From Propionispora hippei DSM 15287 (GTDB lineage: Bacteria; Bacillota; Negativicutes; Propionisporales; Propionisporaceae), in contig NZ_FQZD01000005.1 in assembly GCF_900141835.1 (NCBI RefSeq), forward strand, positions 124,001 through 188,000: DNA of 64,000 bases, given 5' to 3'. This document shows positions 42,683 to 51,503 of the stretch, piece after piece. The position numbers and the translations under genes are program-made. The number at the start of each line of letters is the position of its first letter. Positions within the stretch are counted from its first letter, which is position 1. Below the pieces are notes generated by a model. That model made no database searches. It had not been told where the DNA came from and saw nothing but the letters and a program-made list of their open reading frames with translations.

Positions 42683-44518
42683 ATGAATTATGGGAATATT
42701 AAAAAATTATTGCAGGGCGGGGTGCTGGCGGTGGAGCGGCTCCATAGCTTTATCAGCGGCAAGAGTATCCGGTTCAAATTGCTGCTTTATTTTATGACGT
42801 TGATTTTACTGCCAATCATTACACTGGGTGTTCTTGGCAATTTTTTATACAGCCGGTCAATCGAAGAGCAGACCAATGTCCAAACCGAGCAGATGATCGG
42901 GCAGGTAACGCGTAACGTGGAATTTTATATTCACGATATGGAAAATATCATCCATTATTTGTCCCAGGAACCGAAGGTGAAACAGTTTTTGCTGAGCAAG
43001 TCAAGCGGGGATAATGTTGCCCTGGAACTGGCCGTCAGCCGGGTGATTGAAACATTTACCGGCGTTCATCCCGAAATTGCGGGAATTTTGATTGTCAATG
43101 AACAGGATGCCTATATCAGCAATGAAATGTACCGCATTGCCCGCGATCCGCTGACTGAAGAGATCTGGTACAAGCGGGCGGCTGCTTCGCCGCGTACGAT
43201 TGAGCTATTCAGCAAGCCGATTGGCCGGAATATTACGACAACGCTGAACTACAGTGCCGATGATGTGGTATCTATCGCCAAGGCCGTCTTGGACCCGGCC
43301 ACCGGTAAATGCCTGGGAGTTATTCTGATTGATATGAAGCTGTCTATTCTTAAGCAGGTCATTGAAGCCGTCACCCTGGGAAAGAACGGTTTTCTTTATA
43401 TCATGGACGCCAACGGCGGCATCGTATACGCGCCGGTAAATCCTATCGTTTACCGGGTCAAGCCCGAGTGGCTAATCAATCCGGCAGGCAGCATCGTAAA
43501 ATCCATCCGGGACAGTGAATATCAAATTATGTATAAGGATTCGGAGTATACCAAATGGCGGACGGTGGGCGTGTTTTCCCTGAATGAGACGCTGCAGGAG
43601 GTCACCGATATCCGGTATTATTCCCTTCTAATTGCCGGAATCACGCTTATTTTTGCTGTCATTACGGCACTTTTCTTTACGTCGTCCATCGTGAAACCGC
43701 TTGGCAAACTGCGTAGTCTGATGAAAAGCGCCGAGGAGGGCGACCTAAGCGTGCGGTTTAACAGTAAGTACAATGATGAAATCGGTCAATTGGGCAGAAG
43801 CTTTAATAATATGATCAGTGAGATCAGTAATTTGATTGACATGGTCTATGTGGAGCAAAAGCGTAAGCGGGAAGCCGAACTGAAAACGCTGCAGGCGCAA
43901 ATTAAACCGCACTTTTTATATAATACGTTAGATACGATTCAGTGGATGGCCCAGGGGCATAATGCCCAGGATATTGTCAGCATTGTGGGCGCTCTGGCCA
44001 ATTTGTTCCGTATCGGTCTCAGCAAAGGAAAGGAAATGATTCCGGTACAGGAAGAACTGGAACATATCAGAAGTTATTTGATTATCCAAAAGGCCCGTTA
44101 TGAGGACAAACTGGAGTATGAGCTCGTGTACGACGAAGCCGTTTTACAGCATAAGGTGCTGAAGCTGATTTTGCAACCTCTGGTGGAAAACGCTATCTAT
44201 CATGGTATCAATTCCCGCCGGGGCGGCGGCCTGATTAGGCTGGAGGCCCAAATGGCCAACGGCCGGCTCTTGTTTACTATTGCCGATAACGGAATGGGAC
44301 TTTCCCCGGCGAAGATGCAGGAAATCAATGAAATGTTGTCCGGGGGAGAACGGGAGTCCAGCGGGCTGGGTTTTGGCATTTACAATGTAAACGAACGCAT
44401 CCGCCTGTCATTCGGACCGGAGTACGGACTGCGTTACTATAGCGTGTACGGTGAGGGAACGCAGGTGGAAGTATGGCATCCGCTGTTAGATGAGGTGAGT
44501 GTATGTGGAAAGTCTTAA
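42683..44518 (+). CDS. LytS/YesM-type sensor histidine kinase
   Basis: This 611-residue kinase has two membrane helices (about 31-55 and 313-335) flanking an extracytoplasmic dCache-like domain. HAMP follows (about 336-390), then a His_kinase domain with phospho-acceptor His410 in IKPHFLYNTLDTIQW and an ATPase domain (LQPLVENAIYHGI, DNGMGL, GFGIYNVNERI). It overlaps the response regulator by 16 nt. The third gene of the unit is a sugar-binding-like lipoprotein, the arrangement of three-component sugar sensors such as XylFII-LytS-YesN. A weak site (TGAGG) precedes the ATG. Confidence 0.93.
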   Translation: MNYGNIKKLLQGGVLAVERLHSFISGKSIRFKLLLYFMTLILLPIITLGVLGNFLYSRSIEEQTNVQTEQMIGQVTRNVEFYIHDMENIIHYLSQEPKVKQFLLSKSSGDNVALELAVSRVIETFTGVHPEIAGILIVNEQDAYISNEMYRIARDPLTEEIWYKRAAASPRTIELFSKPIGRNITTTLNYSADDVVSIAKAVLDPATGKCLGVILIDMKLSILKQVIEAVTLGKNGFLYIMDANGGIVYAPVNPIVYRVKPEWLINPAGSIVKSIRDSEYQIMYKDSEYTKWRTVGVFSLNETLQEVTDIRYYSLLIAGITLIFAVITALFFTSSIVKPLGKLRSLMKSAEEGDLSVRFNSKYNDEIGQLGRSFNNMISEISNLIDMVYVEQKRKREAELKTLQAQIKPHFLYNTLDTIQWMAQGHNAQDIVSIVGALANLFRIGLSKGKEMIPVQEELEHIRSYLIIQKARYEDKLEYELVYDEAVLQHKVLKLILQPLVENAIYHGINSRRGGGLIRLEAQMANGRLLFTIADNGMGLSPAKMQEINEMLSGGERESSGLGFGIYNVNERIRLSFGPEYGLRYYSVYGEGTQVEVWHPLLDEVSVCGKS

Positions 44519-45714
44519 TCGCCGATGATGAGCCTAAAATTCGCCGGGGGCTTAGAAACCTGGTAGACTGGCCGGGACTGGGGCTGGAGGTGGCTGGTGA
44601 GGCCGAGGACGGCGAAATGGCCCTGGAGCAGGCCCGGCTCCTTCGACCGGATATTGTTCTGGTCGATATCTGCATGCCTTTTGTGAACGGTCTGCAATTT
44701 ATCGAACGGTTGAAAGCCGTGACGGCCGATTGTGTAGTGATTGTCATTACCGGCCATGATGAATTTTCTTACGCTCAGCAGGCCTTGAAGCTTCGGGTAT
44801 TCGACTATTTGCTGAAACCGGTTGCCAAGGACCAGCTGATTGCTGTTTTGGAGCAGGCCGGGCAGGAAGCCAGCCGGTCAAGGTCGCAGCATAAGTATCT
44901 GAATTGGGCCAGCCGGGAAACCCAGAAGAACCTGCCAGTGCTCCGGGAACGGTTTTATAATGACTGGGTGCAAGGTAAACTGCCGTCCGGTCAATTGGCT
45001 GAGCAACTGGATTTTCTGGAAATCACGCTGCCGGAGCAGGCGGGCATGTTGCTGCTGAAGGTGGTGGGAGCCTGCCAGCGAGAAGCATTGCCGCGCGCCT
45101 GGGATAAGGAGATGCTGCTGTTTGCCGTTCAGAATGTCTTAATGGATTTGTGGCCGGCTGACAGGGACAAAATGATTTTCCGCGATGGCCGCGATGCGAT
45201 AGTGGCGATCTGTCCGCTGACGGGACTGGCCGAGTGGTATCAGTGGAGCGAACAGGTGCAGCAAACGCTGGAAAGGAGTTTAAATCAACTGGTCGTTGTT
45301 TGTCAGCAACCGCTGGCCGATTGGGGGGACAGTGTTGCTGCCGTATACCAACGGCTTACGGCCGAACTGAACAAACGGCTCAATTGCACGCCGGTGGTGC
45401 TGCTTTCTCAAAAGTTTATCGACACCTATTATTATAAAGAAGATTTGTCGCTTCAGGATGTGGCCAAAGCCGTCCAGATCAGTCCGGCCTATTTAAGCCG
45501 GTTGCTAAAGCAGGAGACCGGCATATCCTTTATTGATTATCTGACCGGTGTAAGGGTGCAAAAGGCCATTCAACTGATGAACGATCCGGCGGTCAAGCTG
45601 TATGAAGTAGCAGAACTGGTGGGATATTCCAATCAGCATTATTTTAGCACGGCCTTTAAAAAGGTGCTGGGGGCGTCACCGGCGGAATACCGGAAAAGAG
45701 GGATTCATGCGTGA
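44503..45714 (+). CDS. YesN-type response regulator with AraC DNA-binding domain
   Basis: This 403-residue regulator has a receiver domain (1-125) with the acidic pair at Asp8/Asp9 and phospho-acceptor Asp55 in VLVDICMP. A central region of no clear family follows, then two AraC-type HTH motifs in the last 100 residues (LSLQDVAKAVQISPAYLSRLL, KLYEVAELVGYSNQHYFSTAF). It overlaps the kinase upstream, and its stop overlaps the downstream GTG start (GTGA). The ABC transporter at 47838 is the likely target. Confidence 0.94.
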   Translation: MWKVLIADDEPKIRRGLRNLVDWPGLGLEVAGEAEDGEMALEQARLLRPDIVLVDICMPFVNGLQFIERLKAVTADCVVIVITGHDEFSYAQQALKLRVFDYLLKPVAKDQLIAVLEQAGQEASRSRSQHKYLNWASRETQKNLPVLRERFYNDWVQGKLPSGQLAEQLDFLEITLPEQAGMLLLKVVGACQREALPRAWDKEMLLFAVQNVLMDLWPADRDKMIFRDGRDAIVAICPLTGLAEWYQWSEQVQQTLERSLNQLVVVCQQPLADWGDSVAAVYQRLTAELNKRLNCTPVVLLSQKFIDTYYYKEDLSLQDVAKAVQISPAYLSRLLKQETGISFIDYLTGVRVQKAIQLMNDPAVKLYEVAELVGYSNQHYFSTAFKKVLGASPAEYRKRGIHA

Positions 45715-47597
45715 ACAGGCATGGGAAAAATAACAGGATAACAGCGATTGCTGTGCTTGTGATTCTGCTGCTTTCCTTATTGCCGGCCGGCTGCCGGGAT
45801 GGGTCGGACCAGGCGGCGGGCGGGGATAAAGTAAAATATCTGATTGGCGTGTCGCAGGCAAACCTGATTGAGCCCTGGCGGATTCTGATGAATGAGGAAA
45901 TCAAGGATGAAGCTGCAAACCATAAAGATTTGCGCCTGATCTTTACCGATGCGGTGCAAAGCAGCAACAAACAAATTAAGGATGTGGAGGAGCTGTTAGC
46001 CCAGGGGATCGACTTACTGATCATATCGCCCAATGATTCGGCGGCGCTGACACCGATTGTAGCCGAAGCCTATAAAAAAATCCCGGTTATTGTATTGGAC
46101 CGGGCGGTGGAGGGATATGACTATACCCTGTACATCGGGCCCGATAATGTTCTGATCGGACGGGATGCAGGCAAGTTGGTCGCTGAGTTGCTGCAAAAGC
46201 AAGGCGGCAACGTCATTGAGATTCAGGGACTGTCCGGTTCACCGCCGGTACGGGACCGGAGTGAGGGCTTCCGGGAAGTGGTTGGCAGTACAGGACACAT
46301 CAATATTCTGGGCACCATTATTGCCGACTGGCAGCGAGATAAGGCCGAAGATAAGCTGGCTGAGTTGATTCCCCGTTATCCCCGGATTGACGTGATTTTC
46401 GCTCAAAACGACTATATGGCGTTAGGAGCCTACCGGGCAACCCGGAAGCTGGGACGAAAGGATGTCAAGGTGGTTGGCATTGACGGCTTTGCCGGGCCGA
46501 CCGGTGGGTTAAAGCTGGTGGAGGAGGGGATTTTGGAAGGAACGTTTACCTGTCCTACCGGTGGCCGGGAAGCCGTGCAATACGCCATTGCTATTTTAAA
46601 TCATGAACGGGGCATTCCCAAGAAGATTATTCTGCGCAGCAACAAGATGACCCGGGAGACGATACCGGAATATCTGCAGGCCCGGGAAGGCCGGCAAGGA
46701 AACGCAAGCCGGACCGGCGGCAGGATTGTGGTCGGATTTTCCCAGGTAGGCGCCGAGAGCGGCTGGCGTATTGCCAATTCGGAATCGATAAAACAGGCGG
46801 CCAAGGATGAAGGGATTGAACTGCTGTTTGTCGAGGCTGATCAGCGCCAGGAAAAACAAATAGAAACCATCCGTTCGTTCATTGAACAGAAAGTGGACGT
46901 GATTGCCTTTGCTCCGGTGGTTGCCACCGGTTGGGAAGGCATCTTAAAAGAGGCTAAGGCGGCTGGCATTCCTGTCATCTTATCGGACCGGGCGGTGGAA
47001 GGGGTGGAACCTTCGCTATACACCACGTTTATCGGCGGTGATTTTGTGGAAGAGGGCAGGCGGGCGGCCCGTTGGCTGGCGGCAAAGACTAAGGGCTGGC
47101 CGACGGTAAATATTGTGGAGTTGGAGGGTACGATCGGGTCGGCACCGGCCATTGACCGGAAGAAAGGCTTTGACGAGATTAGTAAGGATCATCCGGCCTT
47201 TAAGGTGCTTTATTCGGCAAGCGGTGATTTTACCGAGGTGCAGGGAAAAGAGGCTATGCAGGCGGCTTTGGCAATCTATGGCGGTGATATCCAGGTGGTG
47301 TATGCTCATAATGACGATATGGCCTTAGGCGCTATTCAGGCGATTGAAGAATTTGGTTTAAAGCCGGGCCGGGATATTCTGGTTGTGTCGATCGACGCTA
47401 CCAGAGCCGCCTTTAAGGCCATGCTGGAGGGAAAACTGAACTGTGCGGTTGAATGTACGCCGCTGTTAGGGCCGCAGCTTATGCAGGCGGTAAAATGGCA
47501 TATGGCCGGGCGGCAACTGCCCATCCGGATTATTACTTCCGAGGAGGTGTTCCCAGCCGAACTGGCGGCTCAGGAGTACAGCAGCCGCCGTTATTAA
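45711..47597 (+). CDS. Lipoprotein with two tandem periplasmic sugar-binding domains
   Basis: This 628-residue protein has a lipoprotein-type signal (Cys28 in LLPAGC). Domain 1 (about 42-325) is a type 1 periplasmic-binding fold (GVSQANLIEPWRI, LIISPND, FAQNDYMALGAYRATRKLG). Domain 2 (about 335-628) is clearly YtfQ-like (VGFSQVGAESGWRIANSES, YAHNDDMALGAIQAIEEFG) and closely resembles the separate SBP at 47838. A double SBP in one chain behind a LytS/YesN pair suggests a dedicated sensor rather than a transport protein. It begins at GTG overlapping the regulator stop by 4 nt. Ligands are unknown; galactofuranose-like sugars are plausible for domain 2. Confidence 0.88.
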   Translation: MNRHGKNNRITAIAVLVILLLSLLPAGCRDGSDQAAGGDKVKYLIGVSQANLIEPWRILMNEEIKDEAANHKDLRLIFTDAVQSSNKQIKDVEELLAQGIDLLIISPNDSAALTPIVAEAYKKIPVIVLDRAVEGYDYTLYIGPDNVLIGRDAGKLVAELLQKQGGNVIEIQGLSGSPPVRDRSEGFREVVGSTGHINILGTIIADWQRDKAEDKLAELIPRYPRIDVIFAQNDYMALGAYRATRKLGRKDVKVVGIDGFAGPTGGLKLVEEGILEGTFTCPTGGREAVQYAIAILNHERGIPKKIILRSNKMTRETIPEYLQAREGRQGNASRTGGRIVVGFSQVGAESGWRIANSESIKQAAKDEGIELLFVEADQRQEKQIETIRSFIEQKVDVIAFAPVVATGWEGILKEAKAAGIPVILSDRAVEGVEPSLYTTFIGGDFVEEGRRAARWLAAKTKGWPTVNIVELEGTIGSAPAIDRKKGFDEISKDHPAFKVLYSASGDFTEVQGKEAMQAALAIYGGDIQVVYAHNDDMALGAIQAIEEFGLKPGRDILVVSIDATRAAFKAMLEGKLNCAVECTPLLGPQLMQAVKWHMAGRQLPIRIITSEEVFPAELAAQEYSSRRY

Positions 47598-47641
47598 AGT
47601 GAAGGCTCTGCGTTACAACGTATTTCTTTGTTTTATTGCAG

Positions 47642-47676
47642 ACTCTGGAACAGCGACCTGTTCCAGAGTTTTTCTT
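47642..47676 (+). terminator. Terminator after the sensor operon
   Basis: A 12-bp perfect stem ACTCTGGAACAG (47642-47653) pairs with 47658-47669 around CGAC and is followed by TTTTCTTTTT. It separates the sensor operon from the transport operon. Confidence 0.88.
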
Positions 47677-47794
47677 TTTATCCGGTGAAGCCACGCAGGT
47701 TGGCAGGGATCTATAGAGCCGTAGGGCGGTTAGTTTGTGCAAAAAAGCATACAAAATGACTGATTATTCTAAATACAGTAATCCCTCTCTTTTC

Positions 47795-47800
47795 TATAAT
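47795..47800 (+). promoter_or_regulatory. Probable -10 box of the furanose transporter operon
   Basis: A perfect TATAAT lies 38 nt before the ytfQ-like start. No TTGACA-like sequence is found 16-18 nt upstream. A promoter with poor -35 is what one expects for a gene that needs an activator such as the adjacent YesN-type regulator. Confidence 0.4.
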
Positions 47801-47837
47801 AAAAGCAAGACAAGTCACAAGGGAGGGGTTATATCGT

Positions 47838-48815
47838 ATGTTTACCTGGAAAAAAGGAGCGGCCTTGGTCAGCATGGTGCTGCTGGGGCTAAGTCTGGCT
47901 GCCTGTGGTTCACAACCAAGTGCGACCAATCAGCCGGCTAAGGACAAAAAACTGGTGGTCGGCTTTGCCCAAATCGGGGCGGAAAGCGAATGGCGGACGG
48001 CAGAAACCAATTCGATCAAAGAAACGGCAGAAAAGCTGGGGGTCGATCTGAAATTTTCCGATGCACAGCAAAAGCAGGAAAATCAGATAAAGGCGATCCG
48101 TTCGTTTATTGCTCAGAAGGTTGATGTCATCGCCCTGGCACCGGTGGTAGAGTCAGGCTGGGAAACAGTGTTCAAGGAAGCAAAGGATGCCAAAATTCCA
48201 ATTATTTTAGTGGACCGCGGCGCCAAAGTAGATGAATCTCTCTATACAACCTTTATTGGTTCCGACTTTATTCAGGAAGGTAAAAATGCTGCAGCGGAAA
48301 TGGCCAAACTTCTGAATAATAAGGGTAATATTGTGGAACTGCAGGGAACGGTCGGCGCTTCGGCTGCCAATGACCGGAAAAAAGGCTTTGAAGAAGGATT
48401 GCAAGCCTTCCCGGACATGAAGATTATTAAATCCCAGTCCGGCGATTTTACCCGGGCCAAAGGCAAAGAAGTCATGGAAGCCTTCCTCAAATCTGACGGC
48501 AAGAACATTCAGGCCGTATATGCTCATAATGACGACATGGCCATTGGCGCCATTCAGGCTATTGAAGAATACGGCCTGAAACCGGGCGTGGACATTAAAG
48601 TAGTTTCGATCGACGGCGTCAAAGGCATCTTTGAAGCCATGGCGGCAGGAAAAGCCAATGTAACGGTGGAATGCAACCCGCTGCTGGGACCGCAACTGTT
48701 TGACGCAGCGAAAAAACTGGCTGCCGGCGAAAAAGTAGAACGCTGGATAAAAACCGAAGAGGGTATCTTCCGGGCTGATACGGCAAAAGAAGTACTGCCG
48801 ACCCGCAAATATTAA
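47838..48815 (+). CDS. ytfQ: Furanose ABC transporter substrate-binding lipoprotein (YtfQ-like)
   Basis: This 325-residue SBP has a lipobox LSLAAC (Cys23). The mature part follows E. coli YtfQ closely in many stretches: VGFAQIGAESEWRTAETNS, QQKQENQIKAIRSF, VELQGTVGASAANDRKKGF and YAHNDDMAIGAIQAIEEYG. YtfQ binds galactofuranose and related pyranoses. GGGAGGGG precedes the ATG. A structured hairpin with U-run follows the gene and probably lets it be made in excess. It closely resembles domain 2 of the upstream sensor lipoprotein. Confidence 0.93.
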   Translation: MFTWKKGAALVSMVLLGLSLAACGSQPSATNQPAKDKKLVVGFAQIGAESEWRTAETNSIKETAEKLGVDLKFSDAQQKQENQIKAIRSFIAQKVDVIALAPVVESGWETVFKEAKDAKIPIILVDRGAKVDESLYTTFIGSDFIQEGKNAAAEMAKLLNNKGNIVELQGTVGASAANDRKKGFEEGLQAFPDMKIIKSQSGDFTRAKGKEVMEAFLKSDGKNIQAVYAHNDDMAIGAIQAIEEYGLKPGVDIKVVSIDGVKGIFEAMAAGKANVTVECNPLLGPQLFDAAKKLAAGEKVERWIKTEEGIFRADTAKEVLPTRKY

Positions 48816-48823
48816 TAGGTAAA

Positions 48824-48898
48824 GATCACTCCGGTTCCGCGCATACGGAAATATCGGGAGACTGCCGGAACGGCAGTTTCCCGGAGGAGTGATTTTTT
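48824..48898 (+). terminator. Attenuator-like hairpin between ytfQ and ytfR
   Basis: An outer stem (ATCACTCC near 48825-48832 with GGAGTGAT near 48886-48893) encloses a strong inner hairpin (ACTGCCG at 48861-48867 with CGGCAGT at 48871-48877), followed by TTTTTTATT. Partial termination here would raise SBP relative to the ATPase and permeases. Confidence 0.65.
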
Positions 48899-48916
48899 AT
48901 TAAGGAGACATTATGT

Positions 48917-50431
48917 ATGCATGAGGCAAAGCCCTTATTAACCATGCGTGGCATAGGCAAGACCTTCCCCGGCGTAAAAGCGCTGGCCGGCGTTGACTTT
49001 ACGCTGAATGCCGGTGAAATCCATGCGCTGATGGGGGAAAACGGTGCCGGCAAATCAACCTTGATTAAAGTGCTGACCGGTGTGGAAAGCCTGGATGCCG
49101 GCGAGATTATGCTTGGCGGTTCCCTCATACTGGCCCGCAATCCGCTGCATGCCCAGCAATTGGGCATAAGTACGGTCTATCAGGAAGTCAATCTCTGCCC
49201 CAACCTATCGGTGGCGGAAAACATATTTATCGGCCGGGAGCCGATGAAATTCGGTCGGATTGACTGGGATACAGTCAGGGAACGGGCGGAATTACTGCTG
49301 GCAAAACTGAACCTTTCCATTGATGTCACCCAGACGCTTGACCGCTATTCGGTGGCTATTCAGCAGATGGTTGCCATTGCCCGGGCGCTTGACATTTCGG
49401 CGCAGGTTCTGATTCTGGATGAACCTACCTCGAGTCTGGACGCTCAGGAGGTTGCAAAGCTGTTTGAAGTGATGCGCAATTTAAAAAAGACTGGTATGGG
49501 CATTATTTTTGTTACTCATTTTTTAGATCAGGTATATGAAATTACCGACCGGATCACTGTACTGCGCAATGGTCAACTGGTGGGGGAATTTGAAACGGAA
49601 GCGTTGTCACGGGTGCAGTTGGTAGCCAAAATGATTGGCAAAGAATTTGACACCCTGGGGCAGGTAGCGCCGAAGGCGGCAAACGTGGCGAGGGAGGATG
49701 CTTTTGTCAAGGTCCGGCAACGGGGTTGTAAAGGGAAAATTCATCCCTTCGATCTGGATGTCCACAGCGGTGAGGTATTGGGGCTGGCCGGATTGTTGGG
49801 GTCCGGCCGCACGGAAACTGCCCGGGTGCTGTTTGGCATTGACCGGGCGGACAGTGGTGAATTATACATCGATAACATGCCTGTCACGCTGGCATCGTCA
49901 AGGGATGCCGTACAGTACGGGTTTGGCTTTTGCCCGGAAGACCGCAAGCAGGAGGGTATCATTGATGCCTTGACAGTGAGAGAAAATATGATTCTTGCCC
50001 TCCAGGCCAAACGGGGCTGGCACCGATATATTACCCGCCAGCAGCAGGAGCAGATAGTCGATAAATATATAAAATTGCTAAATATCAGCACACCGGGTAG
50101 TCAGCAATTGATCAAAAACTTAAGCGGTGGCAATCAGCAGAAGGTACTGCTGGCTCGCTGGCTGTTAACCGAACCGCGGCTGTTAATTCTGGATGAGCCT
50201 ACCCGTGGTATTGATGTCGGTACCAAGACGGAAATTCAAAAGCTGATTGTCAAGCTGGCCGGTGAGGGAATGGCGGTCTTGTTTATTTCTTCCGAGTTGG
50301 ATGAAATGCTGCGCTGCTGCCACCGTATGGCGGTCTTCCGGGACCGGTTGAAAATTGCGGAACTGGCCGGCGATGAACTGACGGAAAGCATGGTCATGCA
50401 GACCATAGCAGGGGTGCAATCATATGGATAA
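48917..50431 (+). CDS. ytfR: Furanose ABC transporter ATPase (YtfR-like, two ABC domains)
   Basis: This 504-residue protein has two ABC domains, as in RbsA/YtfR. Domain 1 has Walker A GENGAGKS (40-47) and Walker B VLILDEPTSSLD near 175. Domain 2 has the degenerate P-loop GLLGSGRTE near 295, signature LSGGNQQKVLLARWL and Walker B LLILDEPTRGIDVG. It energises uptake through the two permeases encoded next. It overlaps ytfT by 8 nt. Confidence 0.94.
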   Translation: MHEAKPLLTMRGIGKTFPGVKALAGVDFTLNAGEIHALMGENGAGKSTLIKVLTGVESLDAGEIMLGGSLILARNPLHAQQLGISTVYQEVNLCPNLSVAENIFIGREPMKFGRIDWDTVRERAELLLAKLNLSIDVTQTLDRYSVAIQQMVAIARALDISAQVLILDEPTSSLDAQEVAKLFEVMRNLKKTGMGIIFVTHFLDQVYEITDRITVLRNGQLVGEFETEALSRVQLVAKMIGKEFDTLGQVAPKAANVAREDAFVKVRQRGCKGKIHPFDLDVHSGEVLGLAGLLGSGRTETARVLFGIDRADSGELYIDNMPVTLASSRDAVQYGFGFCPEDRKQEGIIDALTVRENMILALQAKRGWHRYITRQQQEQIVDKYIKLLNISTPGSQQLIKNLSGGNQQKVLLARWLLTEPRLLILDEPTRGIDVGTKTEIQKLIVKLAGEGMAVLFISSELDEMLRCCHRMAVFRDRLKIAELAGDELTESMVMQTIAGVQSYG

Positions 50432-51503
50432 AATAAATACATTGTATGGGAAGGTCTCAAAATCTCAGCTTTTTTGGCCGCTGGTTGCCCTGGGGTTTGT
50501 GCTCCTTTTTAACTTTTTCTTCACACCCGGTTTTCTAAAGCTCGAAATCAAGGACGGCCATTTATTTGGCAGCCTGATCGATATTCTTAACCGGGCGGCA
50601 CCACTCATGCTGCTAGCCATTGGGATGACGCTGGTCATTGCCACCAAGGGTATTGATATATCGGTTGGGTCGGTGATTGCCATCGCCGGGGCGGTTGCCG
50701 CCACCTTAATCGGCGGGAAACTGGTGTTTGTCGACGGTGTACAGCAATATGTGACCTTGGTACCTTTTCCGCTGGCTATCGGTCTCACCCTGTTGACGGC
50801 ATTGCTGCTGGGAGCCTGGAACGGTCTGATGGTGGCCAGACTTGGCATCCAGCCCATAGTGGCAACCTTGATTTTGCTGGTAGCCGGCCGGGGGATGGCG
50901 CAGTTGTTAACCGAAGGACAAATTATTACTATTTATTATAAGCCATTTCACTATATCGGCGGCGGTTACTTGCTGGGGTTGCCCTTTTCGATCTGGATCG
51001 TGGCCGCCGTACTGGGTTTGGCCATGTATGCGGTTCGCAAAACCGCCCTGGGTCTGTTTATTGCCGCTGTGGGGATTAATCCAACTGCCAGCCGGTTTTC
51101 CGGGCTGCAGGTAAAAAATATCATTTTCGCCGTGTACGTGTTCTGCGGCTTATGCGCCGGCATCGCCGGTATGATCATCAGTTCCAACGTGAAATGCGCC
51201 GACAGCAATAATGCCGGATTATTTATTGAAATGGATGCGATTTTGGCCGTAGCCTTAGGGGGTAATTCGCTGAATGGCGGCCGGTTTTCGATTTGGGGCA
51301 GTGTAATCGGCGCACTGGTCATTCAAAGTATTACGACGACCATTTATGCGATCGGTGTTCCGCCGGAGGTTACACTGGTGGTGAAATCCCTGGTTGTTAT
51401 TATCATCTGCCTCATACAATCGGAAGCATTTCAAACCATCGTATTTGGAAAATTGAATAAGACAGGAGGGGTTGTGCATGAAAAAGCTGCACTTAAACAA
51501 TAA
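50424..51503 (+). CDS. ytfT: Furanose ABC transporter permease (YtfT-like)
   Basis: This 359-residue membrane protein has about ten hydrophobic segments. The motif TLVIATKGIDISVGSVIAIAG near 75 and the ALGGNSLNGGRFSIWGSVIG segment near 280 are typical of RbsC-family sugar permeases. It overlaps both the ATPase gene and the second permease gene (26 nt), a sign of tight translational coupling. Confidence 0.92.
   Translation: MDKINTLYGKVSKSQLFWPLVALGFVLLFNFFFTPGFLKLEIKDGHLFGSLIDILNRAAPLMLLAIGMTLVIATKGIDISVGSVIAIAGAVAATLIGGKLVFVDGVQQYVTLVPFPLAIGLTLLTALLLGAWNGLMVARLGIQPIVATLILLVAGRGMAQLLTEGQIITIYYKPFHYIGGGYLLGLPFSIWIVAAVLGLAMYAVRKTALGLFIAAVGINPTASRFSGLQVKNIIFAVYVFCGLCAGIAGMIISSNVKCADSNNAGLFIEMDAILAVALGGNSLNGGRFSIWGSVIGALVIQSITTTIYAIGVPPEVTLVVKSLVVIIICLIQSEAFQTIVFGKLNKTGGVVHEKAALKQ

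Noticed and set aside
45711-48815. Sensor lipoprotein and ytfQ read as a tandem duplication with one copy being a pseudogene
   Set aside because: Both are intact with their own signals, differ clearly in sequence and belong to separate transcription units.
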